Assembly (NCBI GenBank): GCA_020635255.1 | Contig: JACKAC010000001.1 | Span: 1,527,501 to 1,591,500 of the forward strand | DNA from: Ignavibacteriales bacterium | GTDB lineage: Bacteria > Bacteroidota > Ignavibacteria > Tepidaquicellales > Tepidaquicellaceae | DNA: 64,000 bases | Direction of reading: 5' to 3' | In this document: one piece after another, positions 37,401 through 45,937 of the stretch | How the letters are laid out: every line of letters starts with the position of its first letter | Position numbering within the stretch: position 1 is the stretch's first letter | Translations under genes and position numbers: made by a program | The notes under the pieces: model-generated | The model's input: only the letters and a program-made list of their open reading frames with translations | The model's database searches: none | Told to the model about the DNA's origin: nothing

Positions 37401-37597
37401 ACTTCAAAAAGGATGTCGGAGCGGAATTGCGTCTACAGACAAATTCATTCTATATATTTCCGACAAGTATTTTCTTCAGCGCCGCGTATGGCCTGGACCA
37501 GTTTACAAGAACGTTCCAGAATACTCCCGTTACCTATGGTAAAGAATGGAATTTCTACTTTGGAATGTTGTTTGGATTCGATTTCTGGACTGATTAA
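34475..37597 (+). CDS. Surface protein: HExxH metalloprotease-like domain, PD40 repeats, barrel-like C-terminus
   Basis: The 1040-residue protein has a signal peptide (to about residue 26). Residues 35-280 look like a gluzincin peptidase of the MA type: HEFTH (His129, Glu130, His133) followed by WFAEGVAQY with Glu189 as candidate third zinc ligand. Residues 310-590 hold five or more TolB/PD40 beta-propeller repeats, each with the YSPDGKKIAYLS pattern. The final 400 residues alternate like an outer-membrane barrel and contain the GLPGMRGYPYYALGGGRLATAKLEYRFPL stretch seen in BamA/TamA-like barrels. It is divergent from sprA; export by the general pathway is inferred. Confidence 0.85.
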   Translation: MVKRKIYIYLILFTFCLFVPNKATFSQILEPYPELKWYTIETEHFVINFHEGAERTATTIAKIVEEVYGPITSLYDYRPDEKIVMKITDVSDIANGAADYFGNRMFIFASPLDYDLRGTHNWLRNVITHEFTHIIQLQSAMKWSRTIPAVYLQWLNYENERRPDVLYGYPNVLVSYPVAGIGVPAWFAEGVAQYQRQPLEYDFWDSHRDMILRMQALGNEMLSWEEMGQFASVTSLEAESVYNSGYNLVRYIADTYGEDKLKGISSSMGDLTTFSIDKAIEDQTGKDGKEVYNEWKSFLKQDYEKRVSNLRNDKIEGVLIEKEGFANYYPEYSPDGKKIAYLSNQDYDYGTAGLVIYDVEKGTSKALIGPVGSSFSWTPDGKKIIFSRRNSPNLEHISVYDIYEYDIKKDEETQLTQSRRAYYPNLSRDGSKLVYVVNGDGTLNLEISDSRGNNPQPLTFFKNGEQVFNPKFSPDGKKIYFDYAFEHNRDVAVLDLETKNIEYLFEDPDIDTRTVSFSPDGSKMYFASDRTGIFNIYSYDMASGEVKQITNVLGGAFMPSVDGKGNLVYSTFEPTGYKIALLNGYTENDVNTLAAYDRPPKFVTKYVNPDSLTAVGKNNFDWMKLRNFNDKSIPELEIKPYTNQFSSLQFYPIIRYDNYIQDRSFLEALKLGVYFFSDEALGKFSIFGGAALNKELERDLFLQFQYNNGMPVFSDFFNKIDFHPVFSLEGYNITRKTTADLIASIDTIDVGVEYDLLAFDFSMAFNAISLDHRFKFLYSYSKYASKIDPFVIPQSGISVRSSTEDYFKASDFGFVYNYSFVQPSRNDDINPVGHKFRLRYDYEISEINPEVEVTDEGNLITKFQNNNLNKMEGELWKGVGLFNDYHTINLTLHGAIIFGPQVDDFYSYYASGLPGMRGYPYYALGGGRLATAKLEYRFPLIKKMDFRIAPLYFDKLYLSVFGDFGNAWDGDVSLSDFKKDVGAELRLQTNSFYIFPTSIFFSAAYGLDQFTRTFQNTPVTYGKEWNFYFGMLFGFDFWTD

Positions 37598-37614
37598 CAT
37601 CAAGTATAGTAAAT

Positions 37615-37651
37615 AAAAAGCCCTGTATCATAGTTGATACAGGGCTTTTTT
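37615..37651. terminator. Strong bidirectional terminator
   Basis: A 16-bp perfect stem (37615-37630 with 37635-37650) closes on TAGT and is flanked by A and T tracts. It separates the convergent surface-protein gene and the lipoprotein gene ending at 37667. Confidence 0.95.
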
Positions 37652-37666
37652 AAAAAACTTTTAGCA

Positions 37667-38155
37667 TCAATTAGTATATGCGTTAGCTGTATCTCCATAA
37701 GCTGTTATATCTATATCGAGCAATCCCTCTGATGTGCGAATCGTAGCATATTTATTAGGTGACAAATAGCAGGCTGTATCTGTCGGCGGAACCGTACAAC
37801 TATATACACCTAGAATTTTAAAAAAAGAACTGCCGTCGGAATACATCAATGTTGCAACATATGTTCCTGATGGAACCTCAGCTAGCCGGTACTGATATTG
37901 CATCACATATTTATTATTTTGTTTTACAATGTTAACTACTTGGCTCGATACCGGGTTTCCTCCAAATGGATTCCAATTATCTTTTCTCCACGCATATACG
38001 GTATACTCTCCTGCGCCTCCAAGTGTAAAGTTAGAATCAACAAACGTAACCTTTCCGTTCAAAGTAAATGCATCTGGAACAACCGGGTTGGTTTCCTGAC
38101 AACTGTAAACCACTACTGCTATAAAGAATACTATTAAATAGTTAATTACCCTCAT
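37667..38155 (-). CDS. Hypothetical lipoprotein
   Basis: The 162-residue protein has a short lipoprotein signal ending VVYSC, with Cys19 as the probable lipidation site. The mature part is beta-rich: LNGKVTFVDSNFTLGGAGEYTVYAW resembles a carboxypeptidase-regulatory-like or Ig-like extracellular fold, with the phrase VPSGTYVATLMYSDG near the middle. I do not recognise a named family. It converges on the large surface protein across a strong shared terminator and lies downstream of the orphan sorting-domain-like gene, with its own upstream region. Confidence 0.75.
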   Translation of the reverse strand: MRVINYLIVFFIAVVVYSCQETNPVVPDAFTLNGKVTFVDSNFTLGGAGEYTVYAWRKDNWNPFGGNPVSSQVVNIVKQNNKYVMQYQYRLAEVPSGTYVATLMYSDGSSFFKILGVYSCTVPPTDTACYLSPNKYATIRTSEGLLDIDITAYGDTANAYTN

Positions 38156-38224
38156 ATGCTAAAAAGTTAATTTAGTTATAATATTATGTAAAGATTATAA
38201 AATTCAATACTAAAATACATAATA

Positions 38225-38252
38225 AAAAAAGCTGTCCAACGACAGCTTTTTT
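38225..38252. terminator. Bidirectional terminator after the sorting-domain-like gene
   Basis: A 12-bp perfect stem (38225-38236 with 38241-38252) closes on CAAC and carries A6 and T6 ends. It lies 25 bp beyond the minus-strand stop at 38278. Confidence 0.92.
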
Positions 38253-38277
38253 ATTATCAATATCTAAGTTTTTGACC

Positions 38278-38598
38278 TTAAATGTTACTCTCTGAAACTC
38301 TTATTGCCCTAACCTCTTTCGAATCTCCTGATTCCATTACACAAAAATAATCACCGGGTTCTAGATCATTTAATGCAATTTCGTTTGAATGTTGACCACT
38401 CCTCAGAAATTCTCCATTTAGTATTATTCTTACGATTTTACCTGATTTATCCAATAATTTTAGGAATACGTTAGAATCAAATGGAAGATTAAAATTCACT
38501 TTTGGGATCAATGCAGGCTTTGATAGCAAGTCCGCAGTACTCTTATATGAATTGGATGTTGATAACTTAAACTTGTTTTGGGAAGCAATATTTTCCAT
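38278..38598 (-). CDS. Orphan FlgD/type IX sorting-domain-like small protein
   Basis: The 106-residue protein looks like the C-terminal domain used for type IX secretion or a FlgD Ig-like domain, without a passenger. VNFNLPFDSNVFLKLLDKSGKIV and SGQHSNEIALNDLEPGDYFCVMESGDSKEVRAIRV align by eye with the usual order: strand, 'GKxV' turn, 'GxH/Y' loop, 'L..GxY' strand and final strand. The N-terminus (MENIASQNKFKLST) has no signal peptide, so as written the product would stay in the cytoplasm. The upstream 250 bp carry no continuation of the frame that would supply one. A terminator follows. Confidence 0.7.
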   Translation of the reverse strand: MENIASQNKFKLSTSNSYKSTADLLSKPALIPKVNFNLPFDSNVFLKLLDKSGKIVRIILNGEFLRSGQHSNEIALNDLEPGDYFCVMESGDSKEVRAIRVSESNI

Positions 38599-38854
38599 AA
38601 TTAGTTATTTAGTTTAAATACACCCCGTTTTGTAATATTATTTCAATAAGCATGCCAAATAATCACTTTCTTTAATTATTTCAATATCAAGCGTTTACAA
38701 TTTTACACATAGTAAACATTAAAAATATGTAGATTATAAAGGTTTTGCTATAGTAGTGACGAAACTATAGAAAACGTTAAAAAAGGCACGATAACCAATA
38801 CTTACTGGATTGATTGAGATTTTAAATTTAAGTAGTTTTGTTTTTTATATATTT

Positions 38855-38928
<74 letters not shown>

Positions 38929-38934
38929 CAAGTT

Positions 38935-38957
38935 AAGCGAGGTAATCCTCGCTTTTT
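38935..38957 (+). terminator. Terminator after tRNA-Arg
   Basis: The stem AAGCGAGG/CCTCGCTT (38935-38942 with 38947-38954) closes on TAAT and ends in five Ts, just 6 bases after the tRNA. Confidence 0.9.
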
Positions 38958-38979
38958 AGTTTAATATAAGCTGAATGAT

Positions 38980-39675
38980 ATGACTGATCAAAAAGTGGCA
39001 GTAATTACAGGCGCATCGAAAGGCATTGGACGAGCCTGCGCAAAACTCTTCCTTGATAAAGGATATATAGTGGTTGATGCTTCACGTTCCAATCCCCACC
39101 CGTTTGATAGTGAAAATTTTATCCATATCAAAACCGATGTATCACAGGAGGAAAGCATTAAAAACCTGTACGAGGAAGTGAAGAATAGATTTGGGAGAAC
39201 AGACGTTCTTATAAACAACGCCGGATACGGTATATTCAAAAAACTTGCTGAAACAACTACTGAGGATTTTGATAATATCTATGCCGTTAATGTAAGAGGA
39301 TTGTATATTTGCACAAGGTATTTCATTAAAATGATGCTGGAACAGAATTCCGGAACCATCATCAATATTGCGTCTCTTGCTGGAAAGAACGGGTTTAATG
39401 AAGGAACTCTTTACTGCGGTACTAAACATGCTGTAATGGGAATATCGAAGTCACTTATGCTGGAAGTAAGAGGAAGTAATATTAGAGTGATCGTTGTTTG
39501 TCCGGGTTCGGTCGATACGGAATTTTTTGATGTCGCAGATGTTGAAGTAAATAACGACCCTAAAACTTTTTTAACTTCAGAAGATATCGCTAGTGCATGT
39601 CTGCTTGCTGTAGAACTTCCTCCGAATGCATTAATGAATGAAATTGAGCTAAGACCGGCAAACCCTCATAAATAA
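38980..39675 (+). CDS. Short-chain dehydrogenase/reductase
   Basis: The 231-residue protein is a classical SDR with TGASKGIG at 10-17, NNAGYG at 79-84, Ser132, and the catalytic Tyr145/Lys149 in YCGTKHAVMG. ASRSNPHPF after the second strand suggests NADP preference through the arginine, which is inference. The C-terminus (NALMNEIELRPANPHK) differs from FabG and resembles oxidoreductases of unknown substrate. It starts 23 bp after the tRNA terminator and is followed 58 bp later by the GH2-like gene; whether the two share a transcript is unclear because a promoter-like element lies between them. Confidence 0.86.
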   Translation: MTDQKVAVITGASKGIGRACAKLFLDKGYIVVDASRSNPHPFDSENFIHIKTDVSQEESIKNLYEEVKNRFGRTDVLINNAGYGIFKKLAETTTEDFDNIYAVNVRGLYICTRYFIKMMLEQNSGTIINIASLAGKNGFNEGTLYCGTKHAVMGISKSLMLEVRGSNIRVIVVCPGSVDTEFFDVADVEVNNDPKTFLTSEDIASACLLAVELPPNALMNEIELRPANPHK

Positions 39676-39708
39676 GGTTCTTACATTTTATTTCCCGCTC
39701 AATTTATT

Positions 39709-39716
39709 TATATTTG
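39709..39716 (+). promoter_or_regulatory. Bacteroidota-type -7 element (TATATTTG)
   Basis: TATATTTG matches the TAnnTTTG -7 consensus of Bacteroidota housekeeping promoters. The -33 position, 19 bp upstream, reads TTTT instead of TTTG. It lies 18 bases before the ATG at 39734, so the element may drive the GH2-like gene. Confidence 0.35.
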
Positions 39717-39733
39717 CAGATATTTATAACTTA

Positions 39734-42337
39734 ATGACAGTTGAAGGGACAATAAAATTACTTCAAAATAAGCTTCTTATCATAATTGTCTCCTTTTTAA
39801 CCCTCATTCCATCAATTTCATCTTCACAAATAAAGATTTTTGAACGCCCTCCCCTTCTCGATATAACCAATCCCGGTTTATCAATGATGAGCAGTACCCG
39901 TGAAAAGATAGACCTTAACGGTGAATGGGAACTGTCATTCAATGAAGGCAGTACTTTCAATAAGGTATCGGTGCCGGTTGTTTACGAATTTGAGGGAAAT
40001 ACTTTATTCAGACGAAGTTTTTCGGTTTCGAGTGAGATGATGAATAAGTACAGCTTTATTCTTGTTGCTGAGGGCATTTCATATGAGAGCAGTATCAGGA
40101 TCAATGGTGTTTTTCTCGTAAATCACAAAGAAGGTTTTACTGCAGTAACAATTCCTATCGAGGAGGAAGTAATACGTGAAGATAATCAGATAGAGATATC
40201 CGTCAATAATGAGCTAACTACTAATACAACTATTCCCCTTTCTGATCAGGTCAATTTTTCCAGGATATATGGAGGCATCCCAAAGGATATTTACCTTGTT
40301 GCCGTTCCAAAGGTAAGCACATTTTCCAATCGCATTAAATATTCCATCGAAGGATATAACAAAGTTGTTATCGAGAATAATGTTGAAGTAAAATCGTCCT
40401 CGCTAGATAATCTATCCGGCAGAGAGTTTTCGATCAAAACCGAATTAATTGACAAATCTACGGGTCAGGTTACCGCTGAAAGTTCACCCGTCACATTTTC
40501 TATAGAGAATTACAAATCCCTTAACCTTAAGAATAACTTTACCCTCGAAAACCCGCGTATGTGGTCTTTCGATGAGCCTAATCTTTACATTGCAAAAACG
40601 GTCATATCAGATTCATCGGGCATAGTCGATGAAAAAATTGAAGAGATTGGTATAAGAAAGATATTGGTAAAGGGAAACACGATTTTTGTGAACGGGAAAG
40701 AATACAACTTAAAAGGTATTAACTATTACGAAGATTCCCCCGCGTATGCCTCAGCATTGGATTATTATGAGGTAGAGCGCGACCTCAAGAATATAAAAGA
40801 CCTTGGAATAAACTGCATTCGTGTACCCGGCAGAGTCCCGCACCCGTATATTGTGAATATTTGCAATAACCTGGGGCTCTTTGTTTTTGCGGAGATACCA
40901 TTTAATGAAGTAGCTAATGCACTTCTTGACAAGCAGGATTATGTTAGCCCGTCTCTGGATTATTTGGCAAGCGCAATCGTACAATATAGAAACTCGCCAT
41001 GTATCATAGCGTGGGGTATCGGAAATGATTTTGATGTTACAAAAGAATCTTCCGCAAATTACGTGCGTCTGGCAAGAGAGAAAGCCCTGGAATTAGATAC
41101 CCGCCCGGTGTATTACACTACTAAAAATTTCGACCGCGATATATGCTCAGAATATGCCGATTTCAAAGGTATCAACTTACTGGGTAGTGAAATAAAAAGC
41201 ATCAAGGAATTTGTTTCTTCGCTTGAAAATAATCTTAACGCGCTCAAGAAAAAGAACGGTAAGCCTATTTTTATTTCGGATTACGGACTCAGCATCGAAA
41301 ACGAAAACAGAAATGGCGCAAGGGACGTTCATTCGATCGAAGCGCAGGCAGAGTTCATAGTAGAGACATATAAAACTTTATCTAACAAGTTTTTTGTGAA
41401 TTTCATTTCCAGCTATGCTGACTGGAACGCAGAGCGGCCGCTGAATTACCGGCAAAACTATAACCCGTACCTGCAAACAAACGGCATCTTCACAATTTAC
41501 CGTGAACCGAAGCAGGCGGCATTATATATAAAACGGCTGATAAACAACCAGGACACCCCCAAGATCCTGGAAGGAAACCCCGGCGAGGACGATTCGCAAT
41601 TCTTCCTTATTACGGGAGTGATATTATGCCTCGTATTGGTATTCCTGCTGTTTAATGTTAGAAAGTTCAAAGAGTATTCGGTCAAATCACTACTCCGCCC
41701 AACTAACTTCTTCCAGTTCGCCAGCGAGCAGATGATTATTCCTGTCTCACTAAATTTCATCTTAAGCATATTAATTTCCCTCGGTGTTGCGCTTTACCTA
41801 TCGGCAGTATTCTATTTTTATCGGGAGAGCATTTCCTTCGACATGCTGACAGCTAACATTTTTTCATCCGACACATTAAAGATCCTCTTCTCGGACATGT
41901 CTAATCAGCCGTTATACTCAATCCTGATCCTGGGTGGCATCGGGTTTATTTTGCAATTACTCGTATCATTCATAATTTTCGCCTTTTCCTATTTTGTGAG
42001 CGGGCGGGCATATTACAAGAACATTTACATGGTTACCGTGTGGTCAGCACTGCAAATGGCGGTCTTTTTGCCCATCGGAACCTTCATTTACAAGCTTGCG
42101 CTGGAGGATACGGAATTTGTATATTTATCAGGAATATTATTTCTTATCTTAATTGTATTTTATATTATAAGGTTAATTAAGGGAGCCAGAACCGCTTATA
42201 ATCTTACCTTCATAAAAGCATACGGTTACGGAATCCTCCTGGTCATTTTAACATTTGGAAGTCTTTACTCTTACTTCTATTTTATTCGTCATACACAGTA
42301 CATAATAAGTTTATTAAACAGCTATTTAAAAGGTTAA
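39734..42337 (+). CDS. GH2-like protein with six-helix membrane domain, probable pseudoenzyme
   Basis: The 867-residue protein has a signal segment, then a GH2-type sugar-binding domain (LNGEWELSFNEG near 56, SIRINGVFLVNHKEG), an Ig-like domain, and a TIM-barrel region with INYYEDSPAYASAL and GINCIRVPGRVPHPY. In GH2 enzymes the acid/base is Glu in a GNE motif and the nucleophile is Glu before (F/Y)G. Here these are GND (Asp432) and SDYG (Asp516). After about residue 620, six hydrophobic helices form a membrane domain instead of the usual C-terminal beta domains. It is tightly followed by smc (3-base gap). Binding or sensing of glycans is a possible role, by inference. Confidence 0.8.
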   Translation: MTVEGTIKLLQNKLLIIIVSFLTLIPSISSSQIKIFERPPLLDITNPGLSMMSSTREKIDLNGEWELSFNEGSTFNKVSVPVVYEFEGNTLFRRSFSVSSEMMNKYSFILVAEGISYESSIRINGVFLVNHKEGFTAVTIPIEEEVIREDNQIEISVNNELTTNTTIPLSDQVNFSRIYGGIPKDIYLVAVPKVSTFSNRIKYSIEGYNKVVIENNVEVKSSSLDNLSGREFSIKTELIDKSTGQVTAESSPVTFSIENYKSLNLKNNFTLENPRMWSFDEPNLYIAKTVISDSSGIVDEKIEEIGIRKILVKGNTIFVNGKEYNLKGINYYEDSPAYASALDYYEVERDLKNIKDLGINCIRVPGRVPHPYIVNICNNLGLFVFAEIPFNEVANALLDKQDYVSPSLDYLASAIVQYRNSPCIIAWGIGNDFDVTKESSANYVRLAREKALELDTRPVYYTTKNFDRDICSEYADFKGINLLGSEIKSIKEFVSSLENNLNALKKKNGKPIFISDYGLSIENENRNGARDVHSIEAQAEFIVETYKTLSNKFFVNFISSYADWNAERPLNYRQNYNPYLQTNGIFTIYREPKQAALYIKRLINNQDTPKILEGNPGEDDSQFFLITGVILCLVLVFLLFNVRKFKEYSVKSLLRPTNFFQFASEQMIIPVSLNFILSILISLGVALYLSAVFYFYRESISFDMLTANIFSSDTLKILFSDMSNQPLYSILILGGIGFILQLLVSFIIFAFSYFVSGRAYYKNIYMVTVWSALQMAVFLPIGTFIYKLALEDTEFVYLSGILFLILIVFYIIRLIKGARTAYNLTFIKAYGYGILLVILTFGSLYSYFYFIRHTQYIISLLNSYLKG

Positions 42338-42340
42338 TAT

Positions 42341-45300
42341 TTGTATTTATCGAAGCTTGAAATATTTGGTTTCAAGTCCTTTGCGGAAAAGACAGCGATT
42401 GAATTCGACAGCGGTGTCTCTGCGATCGTCGGTCCTAACGGCTCCGGCAAGTCGAACATCGTGGATGCATTAAGATGGGTTCTCGGCGAACAGGGTGATA
42501 AGGCGCTGAGGAGCGAAAAACGCGAGGACGTAGTCTTTAGCGGGACCAGCAGAAGGAAACCGCTCGGTTTAGCCGAAGTAGCTTTGACACTCATTAACAA
42601 CAAAGGAATCCTTCCTACCGAATATAATGAAGTAACCATAGCCCGAAGGTTCTACCGAAGCGGCGAGACGGAATATTTCCTCAACGGGACAAAAGTCAGG
42701 CTCAAAGACCTCCGAAATCTTTTCGTTGATACCGGTGTAGGTCCCGATGCCTATTCCGTGATCGAGCTAAAAATGGTCGAGACTATCCTCTCAGCTGTAA
42801 AGAACGAGCGCAGAAAGATGTTCGAGGAAGCCGCAGGTATCGTGTCATACAAAAAGAACCGCGACCTTACTTTTAACAAGCTAGAATCCGTACGTGAAGC
42901 GCTGACTCGCGTTACCGACATTATAAGAGAAAAACAGCGCAACGTGAACGCACTCGAACGCCAGGTAAAAAGGAACGAGGAAGCAAGAAAGGTTTCGCAG
43001 GAGCTCGAAGCGCTCGAGCTCAAACTCTACAACACCGAATACCGAAATAAGCTCATTGAGAAAGATAATATAAAAAACAACGAAAGTGAGAACATTCTCC
43101 TCAAAGAAAGACTATCCCTCGAAATAAAAGAGTACGACACAAAGATAGACGAGCTGAGAGAAGTTGTCTCCCGGTATGAGACAAAGCTTAGGGAACTTAA
43201 TACCCAGCTTACCGCAAAACGTGAAGAGATTACGAAGATCGAGAAAGAAAATCTCGTCTCCGACCAGAAGATCAAATCATTAACAGCAAACGTATCCCGT
43301 CTGAATAGCGAGAATGAATCTCTCCGTAATAGCATCACGAGGAACAAGGACAGGCAGACTGAACTCCACGAAAAGATTCATACACTTAAGCATACCGTCG
43401 ATATATCGTCCGCTTCCCTTTCCGAAAAGAAAGAGAAGCTGGATAAAACAATACGCCTCATAGGTGAAAAGAAAGTAGAACTCAAGGATCTGGGCTCGAA
43501 GCTGAAAGTTCTCAACCAGTCGCTCCACGACATGAAAACCGAGTACCATAAAGACAAGGTAAACCTCGAAAACAATCTGTCCGAACTTCAACGGCTTTCA
43601 GATAATACCTCCGAGAACCTCAGCCAGACAAATATATTAAGCGAGGATAAGACACAGCTTGAAGCCATACTGCTCGAATCCAAAGCGAACCTAAAAGCCG
43701 CGCAGGAAGAGCTTAAACTTCATACAAATAAACAAACCGGACTTGCCGAAGAAATAGCATCGTTCGAGCGCGAAATAAACGAAAGAAAGCTCGAACTGAA
43801 CAAAAAGAACAGCAAGATAGAATACCTGACCAACCTCCTCCATTCTATGGAAGACTACGCCGAGGGTATCAAGTATCTGGTTAAGGAAAGAAAAGAGGCG
43901 AATATCAAGACAGTGATCGACATGATGCAGGTAGAGGATAAATACCGCGTCGCCGTCGAGACCGCTCTCGGTGAAGTGTCGAATTACCTCATCCTGGACG
44001 AAGCTAAAGACGTTAGCAGGCTCATTCAGCTCCTCGAAGAAAATGACAAAGGAAAAGTTACTTTCATCTTGAACGAAAAGCTCAACTTCGACGATCTTCT
44101 CATTGGGCTTTACGATGAAAAACCGGATTTCTTAAGCGACAAAAAAGTTTATGGCTTTGCCGACAAATTCGTAAAGAGCAGTCACGACAAATACCTGCTC
44201 TTAATTAGATACTTACTTGATGAATATGTCATAGTCGAAGACATTCCAACCGCGATGAAGTATTCTAAGGACAATTACTACAAGTTCATCACACTCAATG
44301 GCGACATTATAACACAGAGTTTCATCAGGGCAGGCGGTAACATAAAGCAGGAAAATCTTAAGCTGGGAAGGGAAAAACAGATAGACCTGCTGAAAGACGA
44401 AAGCAAGCTCTTAGAAGATGCCATCAAAGAGACCGAGGATAAGATAAATAACCTGCGCGAACTTCATGACAATATGCCGATAGCCGAATACAAGGATAAT
44501 GTCGAAAAACTGAGAGAAAAGTTCCACTCTGCCGAAAACGACCTTGCGAAAGTAGATTTCAAGCTCGAAGAGATAAATAAGAACCTTACAAAGAACGAAG
44601 GAAACTATCAGCGCATCGAAGAGGAAAATATAAAGCTCAATAGCAGGATTAACACCCTTATCCAGGAGATCAATAGCAAGGAGAGTGAAAATTCAAACCT
44701 CGAAAAAGAGCTGGGGTTCCTGACCGACGAATTCAATGAGATAGAAAAGAAATATACCGAGTATAATACCGACTATAACTCTTTTAATATTCAGGTTACT
44801 GAATTAAAAAATGAGCTGAAAAATGAAGAGCAGTATCTTAACAGGCTTGTAAATTCCGTACGGGATGATGAAGAAAAGATCGAGGACAATGAGAGGCTCA
44901 TTAGAGATGAGAATTCTGAGATCGAAAATCTAAAATACAATCTCACCAATAATTCTTCCGTAATGTCCGGGCTGAAAATGGAAGAAGATTCCATTAATGA
45001 CCGTTACCTCAAGGAAAGAGAAGTATTTGACAACAACAAGGAAGAACTGAGCAGGATAGACCTCGAGCAGAGGGACCGCAGAATAAAATTCGACAGAGTT
45101 TCACAGAATCTTATTGACTCGCAGATAAAAATGAAAGAGTGCGAGATCAAAGCCGAGCAATATAGGGATCATATTCGTGAGAAATACGAGAGGCACATTC
45201 CTATCGAAGACGGTTCGGTAGGCTTCATAGACGACGAGATGGAATTAGCCCAGTCGAGAAAAGACGTGGAGAGCCTGATTGAGAGATTAAAAAGGCTTGG

Positions 45301-45937
45301 CGGCGGTTATCAGCAGATGCTTTTCGAGGATTTTGAGCAGGAGAAAGAAGAGCTCCAGAGGATGGCTGAACAAAAGAACGACCTTATTGAGTCCGAGAAA
45401 GATATTAGAAGAACGATCGAAAGAATAAATGAGGAAGCGCGTGAGAGATTCCTGAAAACATTCGAACAGATTAGAGAGAACTTCCGCATGATATTCACCG
45501 AGCTTTTCTCCGAGGGCGATGAAGCAAACCTGAAGCTAATTTATGATACCGATGACGAAGGCAAGATTAACGAAGACCCGCTCGAAGCAAAGATAGAGAT
45601 CGTTGCAAAACCAAGAGGAAAAAGACCTACCTCGATAGAATTACTTTCCGGGGGTGAAAAAACCCTTACGGCAATCGCGCTTCTGTTTGCCATTTATCTC
45701 GTTAAGCCGTCTCCTTTCTGCGTACTCGACGAGGTGGACGCTCCATTAGATGTCGCTAACCTGAAGCGTTTCAATAAACTGATCAGAAAGTTTTCCAATA
45801 ATACACAGTTCATACTTATAACCCACAACGAAAGAACTATGGAAACCGTTGACAGGTTATTCGGCGTAACCATGCAGGAGCAGGGCGTTACAACCATCGT
45901 GGAGACCAGGTTCAAAGAAAAGATGCAGGCTGGCTAA
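42341..45937 (+). CDS. smc: Chromosome segregation protein SMC
   Basis: SMC is the ATPase of the bacterial condensin. The 1198-residue protein has Walker A GPNGSGKSN (31-39), Q-loop region VLGEQGDKAL, two very long coiled coils, a hinge around residues 510-670 (VAVETALGEVSNYLILD, then NLKLGREKQIDLL), the signature LLSGGEKTLTAIALLFA near 1101-1117 and Walker B FCVLDEVDAPLD. Length matches the family. The start is TTG at 42341, giving YLSKLEIFGFKSFAEKT at once. It begins 3 bases after the GH2-like gene and abuts the following HAD gene. The scpA/scpB partners are not in the window. Confidence 0.97.
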   Translation: MYLSKLEIFGFKSFAEKTAIEFDSGVSAIVGPNGSGKSNIVDALRWVLGEQGDKALRSEKREDVVFSGTSRRKPLGLAEVALTLINNKGILPTEYNEVTIARRFYRSGETEYFLNGTKVRLKDLRNLFVDTGVGPDAYSVIELKMVETILSAVKNERRKMFEEAAGIVSYKKNRDLTFNKLESVREALTRVTDIIREKQRNVNALERQVKRNEEARKVSQELEALELKLYNTEYRNKLIEKDNIKNNESENILLKERLSLEIKEYDTKIDELREVVSRYETKLRELNTQLTAKREEITKIEKENLVSDQKIKSLTANVSRLNSENESLRNSITRNKDRQTELHEKIHTLKHTVDISSASLSEKKEKLDKTIRLIGEKKVELKDLGSKLKVLNQSLHDMKTEYHKDKVNLENNLSELQRLSDNTSENLSQTNILSEDKTQLEAILLESKANLKAAQEELKLHTNKQTGLAEEIASFEREINERKLELNKKNSKIEYLTNLLHSMEDYAEGIKYLVKERKEANIKTVIDMMQVEDKYRVAVETALGEVSNYLILDEAKDVSRLIQLLEENDKGKVTFILNEKLNFDDLLIGLYDEKPDFLSDKKVYGFADKFVKSSHDKYLLLIRYLLDEYVIVEDIPTAMKYSKDNYYKFITLNGDIITQSFIRAGGNIKQENLKLGREKQIDLLKDESKLLEDAIKETEDKINNLRELHDNMPIAEYKDNVEKLREKFHSAENDLAKVDFKLEEINKNLTKNEGNYQRIEEENIKLNSRINTLIQEINSKESENSNLEKELGFLTDEFNEIEKKYTEYNTDYNSFNIQVTELKNELKNEEQYLNRLVNSVRDDEEKIEDNERLIRDENSEIENLKYNLTNNSSVMSGLKMEEDSINDRYLKEREVFDNNKEELSRIDLEQRDRRIKFDRVSQNLIDSQIKMKECEIKAEQYRDHIREKYERHIPIEDGSVGFIDDEMELAQSRKDVESLIERLKRLGGGYQQMLFEDFEQEKEELQRMAEQKNDLIESEKDIRRTIERINEEARERFLKTFEQIRENFRMIFTELFSEGDEANLKLIYDTDDEGKINEDPLEAKIEIVAKPRGKRPTSIELLSGGEKTLTAIALLFAIYLVKPSPFCVLDEVDAPLDVANLKRFNKLIRKFSNNTQFILITHNERTMETVDRLFGVTMQEQGVTTIVETRFKEKMQAG

